Assembly (NCBI RefSeq): GCF_000368965.1
Contig: NZ_KB849780.1
Coordinates: 2,132,107-2,196,106, forward strand
Direction: 5' to 3'
Source of the DNA: Acinetobacter calcoaceticus DSM 30006 = CIP 81.8
GTDB lineage: Bacteria > Pseudomonadota > Gammaproteobacteria > Pseudomonadales > Moraxellaceae
DNA length: 64,000 nucleotides
This document shows positions 8,707 through 17,790 of the stretch, piece by piece. Each line of letters starts with the position of its first letter. Within the stretch, counting starts at the first letter, position 1. The translations under genes were made by a program, and so were the position numbers. The notes under the pieces are model-generated. The model ran no database searches. It worked only from the letters and a program-made list of their open reading frames with translations, and was not told where the DNA came from.

Positions 8707-9385
8707 AATAGTCTCTAGCACCAAATAAAGCAGTTCCCACACGGACCATAGTTGAACCTGCGTCTATTGCGGCCTCTAAATCACTCGACATTCCCATGCT
8801 TAAAGTATCCCAGTCTTCAGGGTGAGCATGTTTTTCTTTCACCGCATCAAACAAAGCCTTAGCATCTGCAAAAGCGGCAGTATTGTCTGGTGCTGGAATC
8901 ACCATCAAACCGCGTAGTCTGATTTTGGGTAATTGGCTAATTTGAGCAACTAACTCGGCAACCTCATCTGGTGCACAACCATCTTTACTATCTTGCCCGT
9001 CAATATTCACTTGCAAACAAATATTTAAGTCAGATTGATCTTGAAGCCTTTGATTAGATAATCGTTCAGCAATAATTAAACGATCTACACCGTGTACCCA
9101 ATCAAACTTTTCAGCCAAATTTTTAGTCTTGTTTCGCTGAACATGACCAATAAAGTGCCATTCAATTTCTAAATCTTGTAAAGCTTCAATTTTTTCCAAA
9201 GCTTCCTGTAAATAGTTTTCGCCAAATGCTCTTTGCCCTGCTGCATACATTTCACGCAAACTTTCACTTGGATGTGTTTTTGATACGGCTAAAAGTTGCA
9301 CAGTTTCAGGCGCACGCTGAGCATGTTCACAAGCACGTCGGATTTGCTGTAATACGTGCTGTCGCGCATCTTGCAGGTAATTCAT
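8693..9385 (-). CDS. yggS: YggS/PROSC-family pyridoxal 5'-phosphate homeostasis protein
   Basis: The 230-residue protein is a single TIM-barrel PLP carrier. The PLP lysine lies in LLAVSKTHP, followed by FGENYLQE, WHFIGHVQRNK, and the C-terminal phosphate-binding SMGMSSDLEAAI and VRVGTALFGAR. YggS proteins buffer free PLP and affect amino-acid pools but have no proven catalytic activity. The start at MNYLQDARQ aligns with the E. coli protein; the frame extends upstream by seven codons. It is divergent from pilT, an arrangement also seen in Pseudomonas. Confidence 0.92.
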   Translation of the reverse strand: MNYLQDARQHVLQQIRRACEHAQRAPETVQLLAVSKTHPSESLREMYAAGQRAFGENYLQEALEKIEALQDLEIEWHFIGHVQRNKTKNLAEKFDWVHGVDRLIIAERLSNQRLQDQSDLNICLQVNIDGQDSKDGCAPDEVAELVAQISQLPKIRLRGLMVIPAPDNTAAFADAKALFDAVKEKHAHPEDWDTLSMGMSSDLEAAIDAGSTMVRVGTALFGARDYSQKG

Positions 9386-9511
9386 TGACAAGGTTCTCAT
9401 TTTCAAAAAACTTTTTTGCTTTTCACCTAAAGCGAGGTGTTGGTAAGCCTCAGTGAAAGCCGTATATTATTCTACAAAATAATGACATATTTTGATTTAC
9501 TTGGGGAAATT

Positions 9512-10549
9512 ATGGATATTACAGAGCTACTCGCTTTCTCTGTGAAAAATGGCGCGTCCGATTTACACTTATCTGCTGGCATGCCACCAATGATTCGCGT
9601 GGATGGTGAAGTCCGTCGCATTAACTTACCAGCTCTAGACCACAAAGATGTTCACCGTCTGGTCTATGACATCATGAATGATAAACAACGCCGTGACTAT
9701 GAAGAAAAGCTCGAAACAGACTTTTCTTTTGAAGTTCCAAATGTTGCACGTTTTCGTGTCAATGCATTTAACCAGAACCGCGGTGCCGGTGCAGTGTTTC
9801 GTACCATTCCATCAAAAGTACTCACGATGGAAGATTTAGGCTTAGGGCAAATCTTTAAAGATATTTGTGATTACCCACGTGGCATTGTGTTAGTTACAGG
9901 ACCAACAGGTTCTGGTAAATCAACCACCCTTGCAGCGATGATGGACTATATCAACGAAAATCGTTATGACCATATTTTAACGGTTGAAGACCCAATCGAA
10001 TTTGTACACCAGTCGAAGAAATGTTTGATTAACCAACGTGAAGTGCATCGTGATACGCATGGCTTTAATGAAGCACTACGTTCGGCACTGCGTGAAGACC
10101 CCGATATTATTTTGGTCGGTGAGATGCGTGACCTTGAAACCATTCGTTTAGCACTTACTGCTGCTGAAACTGGTCACTTGGTTTTTGGTACGCTCCATAC
10201 GACTTCTGCTGCAAAAACCATTGACCGTGTGATTGACGTATTTCCTGCCGAAGAAAAAGACATGGTTCGTGCCATGTTGTCAGAATCTTTACAGGCTGTT
10301 ATTTCGCAAACCCTTCTTAAAAAGAATGGTGGCGGACGTGTCGCAGCACATGAAATCATGATTGGTATTCCTGCCATTCGTAACTTAATTCGTGAAAATA
10401 AAGTCGCACAAATGTATTCATCAATTCAGACTGGTGCAAATCATGGCATGACGACACTCGACCAAAGCTTAAAAGGTTTGGTATCTCGTGGTGTGATTAG
10501 CCCACAAACTGCACGTACTGCTGCAAAACAGCCTGAATCATTCCTATAA
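9512..10549 (+). CDS. pilT: Type IV pilus retraction ATPase PilT
   Basis: This 345-residue hexameric ATPase sits at the base of the type IV pilus and drives pilin disassembly, powering twitching and DNA uptake. Walker A is GPTGSGKST, the aspartate box follows at ILTVEDPIEF, Walker B at IILVGEMRD, and the His box at HLVFGTLHT. The PilT-specific AIRNLIRE motif is present in IPAIRNLIRENK and separates it from PilB and PilU. The start is the ATG behind a GGGGAAA ribosome-binding site; a longer frame upstream has no family resemblance. pilU follows after 19 bp. Confidence 0.97.
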   Translation: MDITELLAFSVKNGASDLHLSAGMPPMIRVDGEVRRINLPALDHKDVHRLVYDIMNDKQRRDYEEKLETDFSFEVPNVARFRVNAFNQNRGAGAVFRTIPSKVLTMEDLGLGQIFKDICDYPRGIVLVTGPTGSGKSTTLAAMMDYINENRYDHILTVEDPIEFVHQSKKCLINQREVHRDTHGFNEALRSALREDPDIILVGEMRDLETIRLALTAAETGHLVFGTLHTTSAAKTIDRVIDVFPAEEKDMVRAMLSESLQAVISQTLLKKNGGGRVAAHEIMIGIPAIRNLIRENKVAQMYSSIQTGANHGMTTLDQSLKGLVSRGVISPQTARTAAKQPESFL

Positions 10550-10568
10550 AAATAATTAGAGAATAAAT

Positions 10569-11687
10569 ATGGATTTTAATGACCTACTCAACCTCATGGT
10601 TGAAAAAAAATCATCCGATCTTTTTATTACAGATGGTGTTGCGCCATCTATGAAAATTAACGGGCAAATTGTTCCAATTTCAAAAAATAGTCTTTCAGGG
10701 GATGTTATTGGTCAACTATTACATTCCATCATGAGCGAAAAGCAGCGCAAAGAATTTGCAGACACTCGTGAATGTAACTTTGCCATTATGAACCGTGATA
10801 AAACGGCCCGCTTTCGTGTGAGCGCTTTTCAGCAGCGTGACATGCCAGGCATGGTCTTACGCCGAATTGAAACTAAAATTCCTTCAATTGATGACTTGCA
10901 GTTACCGCCCGTTCTTAAAGATTTATCAATGACTAAACGCGGCATCATTATTTTTGTTGGTGCAACAGGTACTGGTAAATCGACTTCATTGGCTTCAATG
11001 ATCAGCTATCGCAATCACAATACTAAAGGTCATATCATTACTATTGAAGACCCAATCGAGTTTATTCACGAACATGCAGGCTGCATCATTACCCAACGTG
11101 AAGTAGGAATAGATACAGACTCATTTGAAATTGCCTTAAAGAATACTTTGCGACAAGCACCAGATGTGATCTTGATTGGTGAGATTCGATCTCGTGAAGT
11201 TATGGACTACGCGATTGGCTTTGCTGAAACAGGTCACCTTGTATTGGCCACGATGCACGCTAACAACGCCAACCAAGCGCTCGATCGTATTATTCACTTC
11301 TTTGAAAGTGATCGCCACAGTCAGCTTTACATGGACTTATCGCTTAACTTAAAAGCCATGATCGCACAGCAACTTATTCCAACACCAGATGGCAATTCAC
11401 GTCGTGCAGCCATTGAGATTTTGATTAACTCGCCATTAATTTCTGACTACATTCGTAAAGGCGAAATTCATGAAATTAAAGATTTAATGAAGCGTTCGCG
11501 TGAACTCGGTATGCAAACCTTTGACCAAGCGTTGTTTGATCTCTATAAAGCAGGCCAAATTACCTATAAAGATGCATTAAAACATGCCGACTCACCGAAC
11601 GATTTGCGTTTGACCATTAAGCTTGCCGAAGAAGGACCTGATCAAATTTCAGGCACAAATCAGCATTTAACCTTCGACCGACAGTAA
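10569..11687 (+). CDS. pilU: Type IV pilus accessory retraction ATPase PilU
   Basis: PilU is the PilT paralogue that increases retraction force and depends on PilT. The 372-residue product has Walker A GATGTGKST, an aspartate box in ITIEDPIEF, Walker B in VILIGEIRS and a His box GHLVLATMHA. It lacks AIRNLIRE, having NSPLISDYIRKGEI at that place, as expected for PilU. The C-terminal tail after about residue 345 is variable in the family. It forms an operon with pilT and is followed by a clear terminator. Confidence 0.95.
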   Translation: MDFNDLLNLMVEKKSSDLFITDGVAPSMKINGQIVPISKNSLSGDVIGQLLHSIMSEKQRKEFADTRECNFAIMNRDKTARFRVSAFQQRDMPGMVLRRIETKIPSIDDLQLPPVLKDLSMTKRGIIIFVGATGTGKSTSLASMISYRNHNTKGHIITIEDPIEFIHEHAGCIITQREVGIDTDSFEIALKNTLRQAPDVILIGEIRSREVMDYAIGFAETGHLVLATMHANNANQALDRIIHFFESDRHSQLYMDLSLNLKAMIAQQLIPTPDGNSRRAAIEILINSPLISDYIRKGEIHEIKDLMKRSRELGMQTFDQALFDLYKAGQITYKDALKHADSPNDLRLTIKLAEEGPDQISGTNQHLTFDRQ

Positions 11688-11701
11688 TTTCTTCATAAAA
11701 A

Positions 11702-11732
11702 AAGGAAGGTTAAACGTAACCTTCCTTTTTTA
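11702..11732 (+). terminator. Intrinsic terminator of pilTU
   Basis: AAGGAAGGTTA (11702-11712) pairs with TAACCTTCCTT (11717-11727), followed by a T run. It is also positioned to end fur transcripts from the other strand. Confidence 0.88.
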
Positions 11733-11756
11733 TTTGTTTTCTTTATGTGAAAACGA

Positions 11757-12194
11757 TTATTTCTTGCGCAACACTTCCTGACACTCAGGTTCGTTACAGT
11801 AACCGTAGAGGTTTAATGAGTGACCCGTTAAGGTAAACCCATGTTGTTCTGCTACAGCATGCTGTTCCTTCTCGATAACATCATTAGTAAATTCAATAAC
11901 TTTGTTGCAATTATAGCAAACCAAATGATCATGATGATCTTCTTGCATAATTTCGAAAACAGAATGATTATTTTCGAAATGATGACGCTGAATGATACCC
12001 GCAGCTTCAAATTGTGTTAACACACGGTAAACTGTCGCAAGACCGACATCTTCCCCTTGTTCTAACAAAGTCTTGTAAATATCTTCAGCACTAAGATGAT
12101 GTTGCTTTGAATTTTCTAATAATTCCAAAATCTTAATTCGTGGAAGGGTAACTTTAAGTCCAGCTTTGCGCAAATCTTGATTGGAAATAGGCAT
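11757..12194 (-). CDS. fur: Ferric uptake regulator Fur
   Basis: Fur is the iron-responsive dimeric repressor of iron acquisition. The 145-residue protein has the N-terminal winged helix (LRKAGLKVTLPRIKIL and YRVLTQFEAAGIIQRHHF) and metal sites in HDHLVCYNCNKV, plus a second CxxxxC-type pair in CNEPEC. The start is MPISNQDLRKAG, matching Fur N-termini; the frame extends nine codons further upstream. It is divergent from bamE across about 110 bp, the same neighbour relation found in Pseudomonas. Confidence 0.96.
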   Translation of the reverse strand: MPISNQDLRKAGLKVTLPRIKILELLENSKQHHLSAEDIYKTLLEQGEDVGLATVYRVLTQFEAAGIIQRHHFENNHSVFEIMQEDHHDHLVCYNCNKVIEFTNDVIEKEQHAVAEQHGFTLTGHSLNLYGYCNEPECQEVLRKK

Positions 12195-12305
12195 GAAAAA
12201 AGGTCTCTCAACAAATCTCAAGTTGGAATAGGCAATAGAATTTAGATGAAGTATGATCTATCCTTTGATCAAATGCATCATAATTTATTGGGATAGTGTA
12301 GCAAA

Positions 12306-12704
12306 ATGCAAAAACTCGTGCTGACGTTATTAGTCACTTCACTCCTTGCTGGTTGTTCAATCTTTGGTGTATATAAGGTTGATATTCCTCAAGGGACTCC
12401 TTTGACCAAAGCTCAGGCCTCTCAAGTACAAGTCGGCATGAATTTCCAGCAAGTGCGTTTTTTGCTTGGTAGTCCAACTGTGACTGATCCCCTCAATCCT
12501 CAACGTTGGGACTACATTTACAACTATATCCCGGGAACTTATGCTAAAAAGGCAAAAATCCCCGCAGCACATGGTCAGCATTTAAAAATTTACTTTGATG
12601 GCACTGGCACAGTAACTAAAATTGAAGGTTTAGAAACTATTCCAGAATCGCAACCAGGTTTACCTGCTTCTAAAGAAGCGATTTTAACTGCCCCACCACT
12701 ATAA
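12306..12704 (+). CDS. bamE: Outer membrane assembly factor BamE (SmpA/OmlA)
   Basis: BamE is a small lipoprotein subunit of the BAM complex that inserts beta-barrel proteins. The 132-residue precursor has a signal peptide and lipobox LLAGC, so acylated Cys is residue 16. The family core TKAQASQVQVGMNFQQVRFLLGSP is followed by RWDYIYNY and a strand LKIYFDGTGTVTKIEG. The C-terminal 25 residues are proline-rich and variable. It is divergent from fur and ends at a strong terminator. BamD and LolB of the same outer-membrane pathway are encoded later in the window. Confidence 0.93.
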   Translation: MQKLVLTLLVTSLLAGCSIFGVYKVDIPQGTPLTKAQASQVQVGMNFQQVRFLLGSPTVTDPLNPQRWDYIYNYIPGTYAKKAKIPAAHGQHLKIYFDGTGTVTKIEGLETIPESQPGLPASKEAILTAPPL

Positions 12705-12725
12705 TCGTTTTTTCTAATAAAAATA

Positions 12726-12762
12726 AACCCCTCAAGTGAAATACTTCGAGGGGTTTTATTTA
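12726..12762. terminator. Terminator between bamE and rnfH
   Basis: AACCCCTCAAGT (12726-12737) pairs with ACTTCGAGGGGTT (12743-12755, one bulge), followed by T-rich sequence. The genes converge, so it may act in both directions. Confidence 0.85.
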
Positions 12763-12771
12763 TGGGACTTA

Positions 12772-13083
12772 TTACTTTAAGCGATTACTTTTAATATATC
12801 GTCCCACAGGATTTTTCTCAGCGCGGTTACGGCGTATATCTTTAGGGTTAATAGTTAAAGGTCGATAGACCTCTACCCGATCACCTGCTTGCAAAATCGC
12901 ATGTGCCTCAACTTTTGCACCAAAGATGCCAAGTTGTAATGGCTCAGGCAAACTTACCTGTGTCTGCAACCCACTTGCCTCAACCGCTTGTAATGCAGTC
13001 ATACCAGCTTCAAATGGAATAGCAACTAAAAACTGTTGCTCTGGGGCTGCAAAAGCAACCCACACTTGCTGAGCTTTTTCCAT
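12772..13083 (-). CDS. rnfH: RnfH family ubiquitin-like protein
   Basis: The 103-residue protein belongs to the RnfH/UPF0125 beta-grasp family: VWVAFAAPEQQFLVAIPFEAGMTALQAVEASG, LGIFGAKV and AGDRVEVYRPLTINPKDIRRNRAE are its conserved blocks. The role is unproven. In many proteobacteria it is encoded beside ratA and smpB, but here it is coupled to a transporter gene. The start at MEKAQQ overlaps the stop of that gene by one base (TGATG), suggesting translational coupling. Confidence 0.85.
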   Translation of the reverse strand: MEKAQQVWVAFAAPEQQFLVAIPFEAGMTALQAVEASGLQTQVSLPEPLQLGIFGAKVEAHAILQAGDRVEVYRPLTINPKDIRRNRAEKNPVGRYIKSNRLK

Positions 13084-14165
13084 CAGATCATTTGTCCAAT
13101 GACCGCAATCATGGCAATGACAATTGAAAGCGGTAAAACAATACGCACTGCAATACGCCACAAGTTATAGAACAACTCATTGCTAAAATTCATCGATTTA
13201 CGCAAGTGGCTAATTTTCATAATCCAACCAGCAAAAATTGCATAGATGAGGCAAATGAATAATCCCCAAAGCATCAAAATCAGCGTAAATATGCCATGAA
13301 GTTCAGGCACAGCCCAAACCGAAATTGCCAAAATAATGACAACCCATTGTAAAACGTACATCAGTTGACGTTGAGCAAGCTGTTCTTTGGCAAGTTGAAT
13401 AAACAGAGCTGTTGTCATTACCGCAGTAAAAATCCAGGTAAAAACAGGAAGCTGTGCTTGAAGAGAAAAGAAACCAAACGCGACGACAGCAATTAACTGA
13501 GCCAACCAGATTGGAAGTGCAGTTTTTGTGGCACCTTCTTGAGAGTGAATTACAGACAAGCTATTTTGCCAGTAAAGTCCTAAGCCTAAACCACTTGCAA
13601 CAAGTGCAAGTACGGTCGCATTACCCCATTCTTTAAACTCAACATTTGTCCAATGCCAAGGCTGTAAAGTCGTTCCCATTGTATTAGCTAAAACAAGAGA
13701 AGCGATTACGCCGACTGTCATTAGCACAATTAAAATCTGACGCGGAATAAAAGATAAAATTAAAGCTGCAACAGCAAGGCCAGCAAAAACAATTTGTCCA
13801 GAAACACTATTATTGAGCTGTGCTGTCAGTAAGTTGCCAGCTGTACTCAATACACTCCCTGCTAAAAATGGAATAAAAATAACAGCAAGCCAACCAGCCA
13901 AACGCCATTTTGGTGAACTATCTGCTTCACGAGTTAAACTTGATAAAGCATTTAAGGCAGTAGTCTTCGACCGTTTTGCTAAGGCAATTTCCAAATAACA
14001 AACTGGCAGAGCCAATAACAGCATTGTGCCTAACCACAATAACCAGAAATCGATTTGACGATCAATCTGGATTCCCATAGCGGGTGCCAATGTCGCCATA
14101 ATGATGAAAGATAAGCAAAACGCCATCAGGGGCGATAACCATCGTGACATAGGTATGTCCTGCAT
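13083..14165 (-). CDS. NSS (sodium:neurotransmitter symporter)-like membrane transporter
   Basis: The 360-residue protein is almost entirely hydrophobic, with about ten to eleven predicted membrane helices. It resembles bacterial sodium-dependent symporters in general order: an ending such as WIMKISHLRKSMN, then LFYNLWRIAVRIVLPLSI, is like the last helices of NSS proteins. It is about 90 residues shorter than typical family members, and I do not see the usual N-terminal NP/FPY motif of helix 1. Substrate and ion coupling are therefore unknown. The start chosen has AAGGA about 8 bases upstream. rnfH overlaps its stop. Confidence 0.6.
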   Translation of the reverse strand: MQDIPMSRWLSPLMAFCLSFIIMATLAPAMGIQIDRQIDFWLLWLGTMLLLALPVCYLEIALAKRSKTTALNALSSLTREADSSPKWRLAGWLAVIFIPFLAGSVLSTAGNLLTAQLNNSVSGQIVFAGLAVAALILSFIPRQILIVLMTVGVIASLVLANTMGTTLQPWHWTNVEFKEWGNATVLALVASGLGLGLYWQNSLSVIHSQEGATKTALPIWLAQLIAVVAFGFFSLQAQLPVFTWIFTAVMTTALFIQLAKEQLAQRQLMYVLQWVVIILAISVWAVPELHGIFTLILMLWGLFICLIYAIFAGWIMKISHLRKSMNFSNELFYNLWRIAVRIVLPLSIVIAMIAVIGQMI

Positions 14166-14301
14166 TATGCATTCCTTGAAAAAGACTATAGATATTTTGC
14201 CCGTCTCATGCCTGAAAATCAAAGTTTGCTCAATAAAAAAAGCAAACTACCGAATCGATAGTTTGCTGCGCTAACTAAAATTATAAGTTTTGTTATTTAA
14301 G

Positions 14302-14757
14302 TTATGCGAAAAACCGAGCAAACCAGTTTTTCCCTTTCTTCTTTTCTTTTTCTCTAATAATTCCCATCATGTTTTCTTTTACTGCCCCCACATAATCGGC
14401 ATCGTCATGTTGAATATGATTGATTAACCATTTTGCTAAAATTTCTTGTAGCTCTTTTTCAACAGTATGTCCCATTTCAAAACGCTCACGATATAACTCT
14501 ATTTTTTTAATAAATAAATCATGAACACGCTTATGGGGTACACGATATTTATAATCAGCTTCCTCTTGCAAACTTTCTTCGAAAGTAAAATGTGATTGTG
14601 TATAATCAATAATGTTGTCTAAAACGTCTTTAATACGACGTCTATCTTCATCATCTTTTACATCATCAATTTCATTAATATAATCAAGTATTCGTTTATG
14701 TTGCTCATCAATAACATCGATACCCGTATTATATTCTGAAGCCCATTTCATTTTCAT
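14302..14757 (-). CDS. Bacteriohemerythrin
   Basis: This 151-residue four-helix protein binds O2 through a non-haem di-iron site. The hemerythrin ligands are visible in order: DEQHKRILDY, SHFTFEESL, HKRVHDLF and HIQHDDADY. The N-terminal KWASEYNTGIDVIDEQH is typical. The C-terminus is very basic (EKEKKKGKNWFARFF). Likely roles are oxygen sensing, storage or delivery. The ATG is preceded by GGGGAG at good spacing; a frame extension upstream is ignored. Confidence 0.9.
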   Translation of the reverse strand: MKMKWASEYNTGIDVIDEQHKRILDYINEIDDVKDDEDRRRIKDVLDNIIDYTQSHFTFEESLQEEADYKYRVPHKRVHDLFIKKIELYRERFEMGHTVEKELQEILAKWLINHIQHDDADYVGAVKENMMGIIREKEKKKGKNWFARFFA

Positions 14758-15008
14758 ACATCTCCCCAATGATGTTCAATGACTCTTGCATAAACCTCAT
14801 GATATATTTAAAGAATATAAATAAAAACAAAGCTATTTTGTCGGCTTTATCATATAAAAATTATATTTAAATCAAGCTGTTGTTTTTATTTGTTTTTTAA
14901 AAAATTAACCAACTAAAATAATAAAGTATTTTTTAAACAAAATACCTTATTATTAAATGTGAAATATATATAAATATCTCTATTCATACATTTTAAATAT
15001 ACTTTATA

Positions 15009-15857
15009 TTAATACTGATCTGCACGAGTAATACGTTTAAGCTCTGGATTTTCCTGCTCACGTTTTAATCTTTCCACATGAGTAATTGCTTTTTTAATCG
15101 GCTTACCATGTTGAAATAAAATCATTTCACCTGGTTGATAAGCAGTCCAGTTTTCATTATGTGTTAAAGGTTCTGTCGTTATAACTGCCACACGATCTTC
15201 AGGTGTAGTGACCTGACTAAAATCAACCTCAACATCTAAGTCAATTAAATGAGCCTGATTAAATGGATATTCTCGAACCAACCAATGTAATTTAGTTATC
15301 GCGTAACTAAATAATGCCTTCCCATTCGACAAACAATAATTAAATGTGCCGTATTCAGCAATTTGTGGAGAAATTTTTTCTAATACTTCAAATATCTCAT
15401 CAAGACTCGGTTCTTCATAACCGAAAGCTTCAACCAGTTGATCAAGCAAATAACAAAATGCACGTTCACTGTCTGTATTACCCACAGGTGTAAAACGTCC
15501 ACTTAGTGGTGGGTTAAAATCATGTAAATCACCATTATGGGCAAAAATCCAATGACGGCCCCACAACTCTCTAATAAAGGGATGAGAGTTCTCTAAAGTG
15601 ATTTTACCTTGAGTTGCTTTGCGGATATGCGCGATCACGTTACGCGATTTAATAGGATAATTACGGATAAGATCAGCAATTGGAGATTCAACTGCCGACT
15701 GGTTATCGACAAATAGTCGGCAAGCTTTGTCTTCGAAAAAAGCAATACCAAATCCATCACTATGATCTGAGGTAATTCCTGCACGCTGTGAAAAACCACG
15801 GAAAGAAAAAGTAATATCCGTTGGTGTTGCACAATTCATTCCTAATAGCTGGCACAT
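15009..15857 (-). CDS. Class II glutamine amidotransferase (YafJ-like)
   Basis: The 282-residue protein begins MCQLLGMNC, so removal of Met exposes the N-terminal nucleophile Cys2 of the Ntn hydrolase fold. Further glutaminase-domain motifs are RAGITSDHSDGFGIAFFED, NVIAHIRKATQG, HPFIRELWGRHWIFAHNGDLHDF and GNTDSERAF. It lacks a synthetase domain, so the ammonia acceptor is unknown. The 250 bp upstream of its neighbour and downstream of its own stop are very AT-rich, with only a weak hairpin near 14926-14945. Confidence 0.85.
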   Translation of the reverse strand: MCQLLGMNCATPTDITFSFRGFSQRAGITSDHSDGFGIAFFEDKACRLFVDNQSAVESPIADLIRNYPIKSRNVIAHIRKATQGKITLENSHPFIRELWGRHWIFAHNGDLHDFNPPLSGRFTPVGNTDSERAFCYLLDQLVEAFGYEEPSLDEIFEVLEKISPQIAEYGTFNYCLSNGKALFSYAITKLHWLVREYPFNQAHLIDLDVEVDFSQVTTPEDRVAVITTEPLTHNENWTAYQPGEMILFQHGKPIKKAITHVERLKREQENPELKRITRADQY

Positions 15858-15964
15858 ATCGCTTTTAAACTACTTCTAATTACCTCATATACTCTATTGT
15901 GCATGAGAGTAAAATTGCTTGCAAATCTCAATATGTGCTGGCTATTAGAAAATAAGACATATTA

Positions 15965-16747
15965 TTAACGCTGCCCCATTTTATTCATAACAAATGAAGT
16001 CGCCACTTTATTCACTTCCAGAAATACAAAATAATCTAGACAGTTAAATTCTTCATCAAAAAATGCCTGTTTCGATAGTTTTGACTGCATACTCAAATAC
16101 ATTTGGAACAATTTTGGCATACGCTCATCTTGTGGAAAACTGAACTCAGGATATTCAGGCTCATAGATTTTTTTCGAACGAATATCAATTGTTTTGCTTT
16201 CAGATAATTGCTGAATCTGGCGATGCGTGTAGTACGCTCTAGCCAAATTATCTTGCAAATGAATACTGACACAGCCCATCAAATATTTAGCACGCATTGA
16301 CCATAATACTTTCGGTGCAAGGTTTAACCACAGCATCGACAATGCTTTACCATTACGAAAGCGAGGATGGACACAGGTACGCCCTATCTCTAACACATTA
16401 GGAAGGTGCGATAACTGAGGAACAATATCAAACTCATGTGCGCTGTAGCTTTGTGCGATCTCATGACCTTGAAATAATTTTAGACGGGTATACGCTACAA
16501 TTTCTCCAGTCCACTTTTCACGTAAAACTGCATGCTCGCAACCAAAATCATAAATGTCTTGATCTAAGTTATCTTCAAAATGAATTCCAAATTGTTGGCT
16601 AAATTGTTGTGCACGGAATCGTTGTACATCTTGTAATTCTTTTAAATTATCAACCCACTCAAAACGAAATTGCGTTTGATTTATTGCTTTATTACGATTT
16701 AAAGGTAAAGTCCAGGTTTGGCGATATTGATTAAATTTTTCCAGCAT
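15965..16747 (-). CDS. GNAT-fold N-acyltransferase (OlsB/FeeM/autoinducer-synthase-like)
   Basis: The 260-residue protein has a long-chain N-acyltransferase core: VQRFRAQQFSQQFG, an acidic pair in YDFGCEHAVLRE, and NVLEIGRTCVHPRFRNGKALSMLWL, with the typical E-GR-CV-P-R pattern. Such enzymes move acyl chains from acyl-ACP onto amino acids; OlsB makes lyso-ornithine lipid. The substrate here is inferred only. A separate acyltransferase gene of the PlsC type lies at 23.0 kb and could in principle act as its O-acylating partner, but nothing links them. The ATG at 16747 replaces a longer frame. Confidence 0.7.
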   Translation of the reverse strand: MLEKFNQYRQTWTLPLNRNKAINQTQFRFEWVDNLKELQDVQRFRAQQFSQQFGIHFEDNLDQDIYDFGCEHAVLREKWTGEIVAYTRLKLFQGHEIAQSYSAHEFDIVPQLSHLPNVLEIGRTCVHPRFRNGKALSMLWLNLAPKVLWSMRAKYLMGCVSIHLQDNLARAYYTHRQIQQLSESKTIDIRSKKIYEPEYPEFSFPQDERMPKLFQMYLSMQSKLSKQAFFDEEFNCLDYFVFLEVNKVATSFVMNKMGQR

Positions 16748-16820
16748 AATGAACGCTCCTAGTGACACCCCTTACACTAGTCAAAGCTCATGACAAAAAA
16801 ATGACCAAATTAAAGTGGTA

Positions 16821-16852
16821 TAAAAAAAGACCACCTAGAGTGATCTTTTTAT
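16821..16852 (-). terminator. Intrinsic terminator of argB
   Basis: On the minus strand AAAAGATCAC pairs with GTGGTCTTTT with one mismatch and runs into seven T. Confidence 0.7.
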
Positions 16853-16869
16853 TGAGAATAACGGTTTTA

Positions 16870-17790
<921 letters not shown>

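Noticed and set aside
14926..14945. Hairpin GTATTTT/AAAATAC after the amidotransferase gene
   Set aside because: The stem is all A-T but for one pair and sits in extremely AT-rich DNA, where such pairs are expected by chance.
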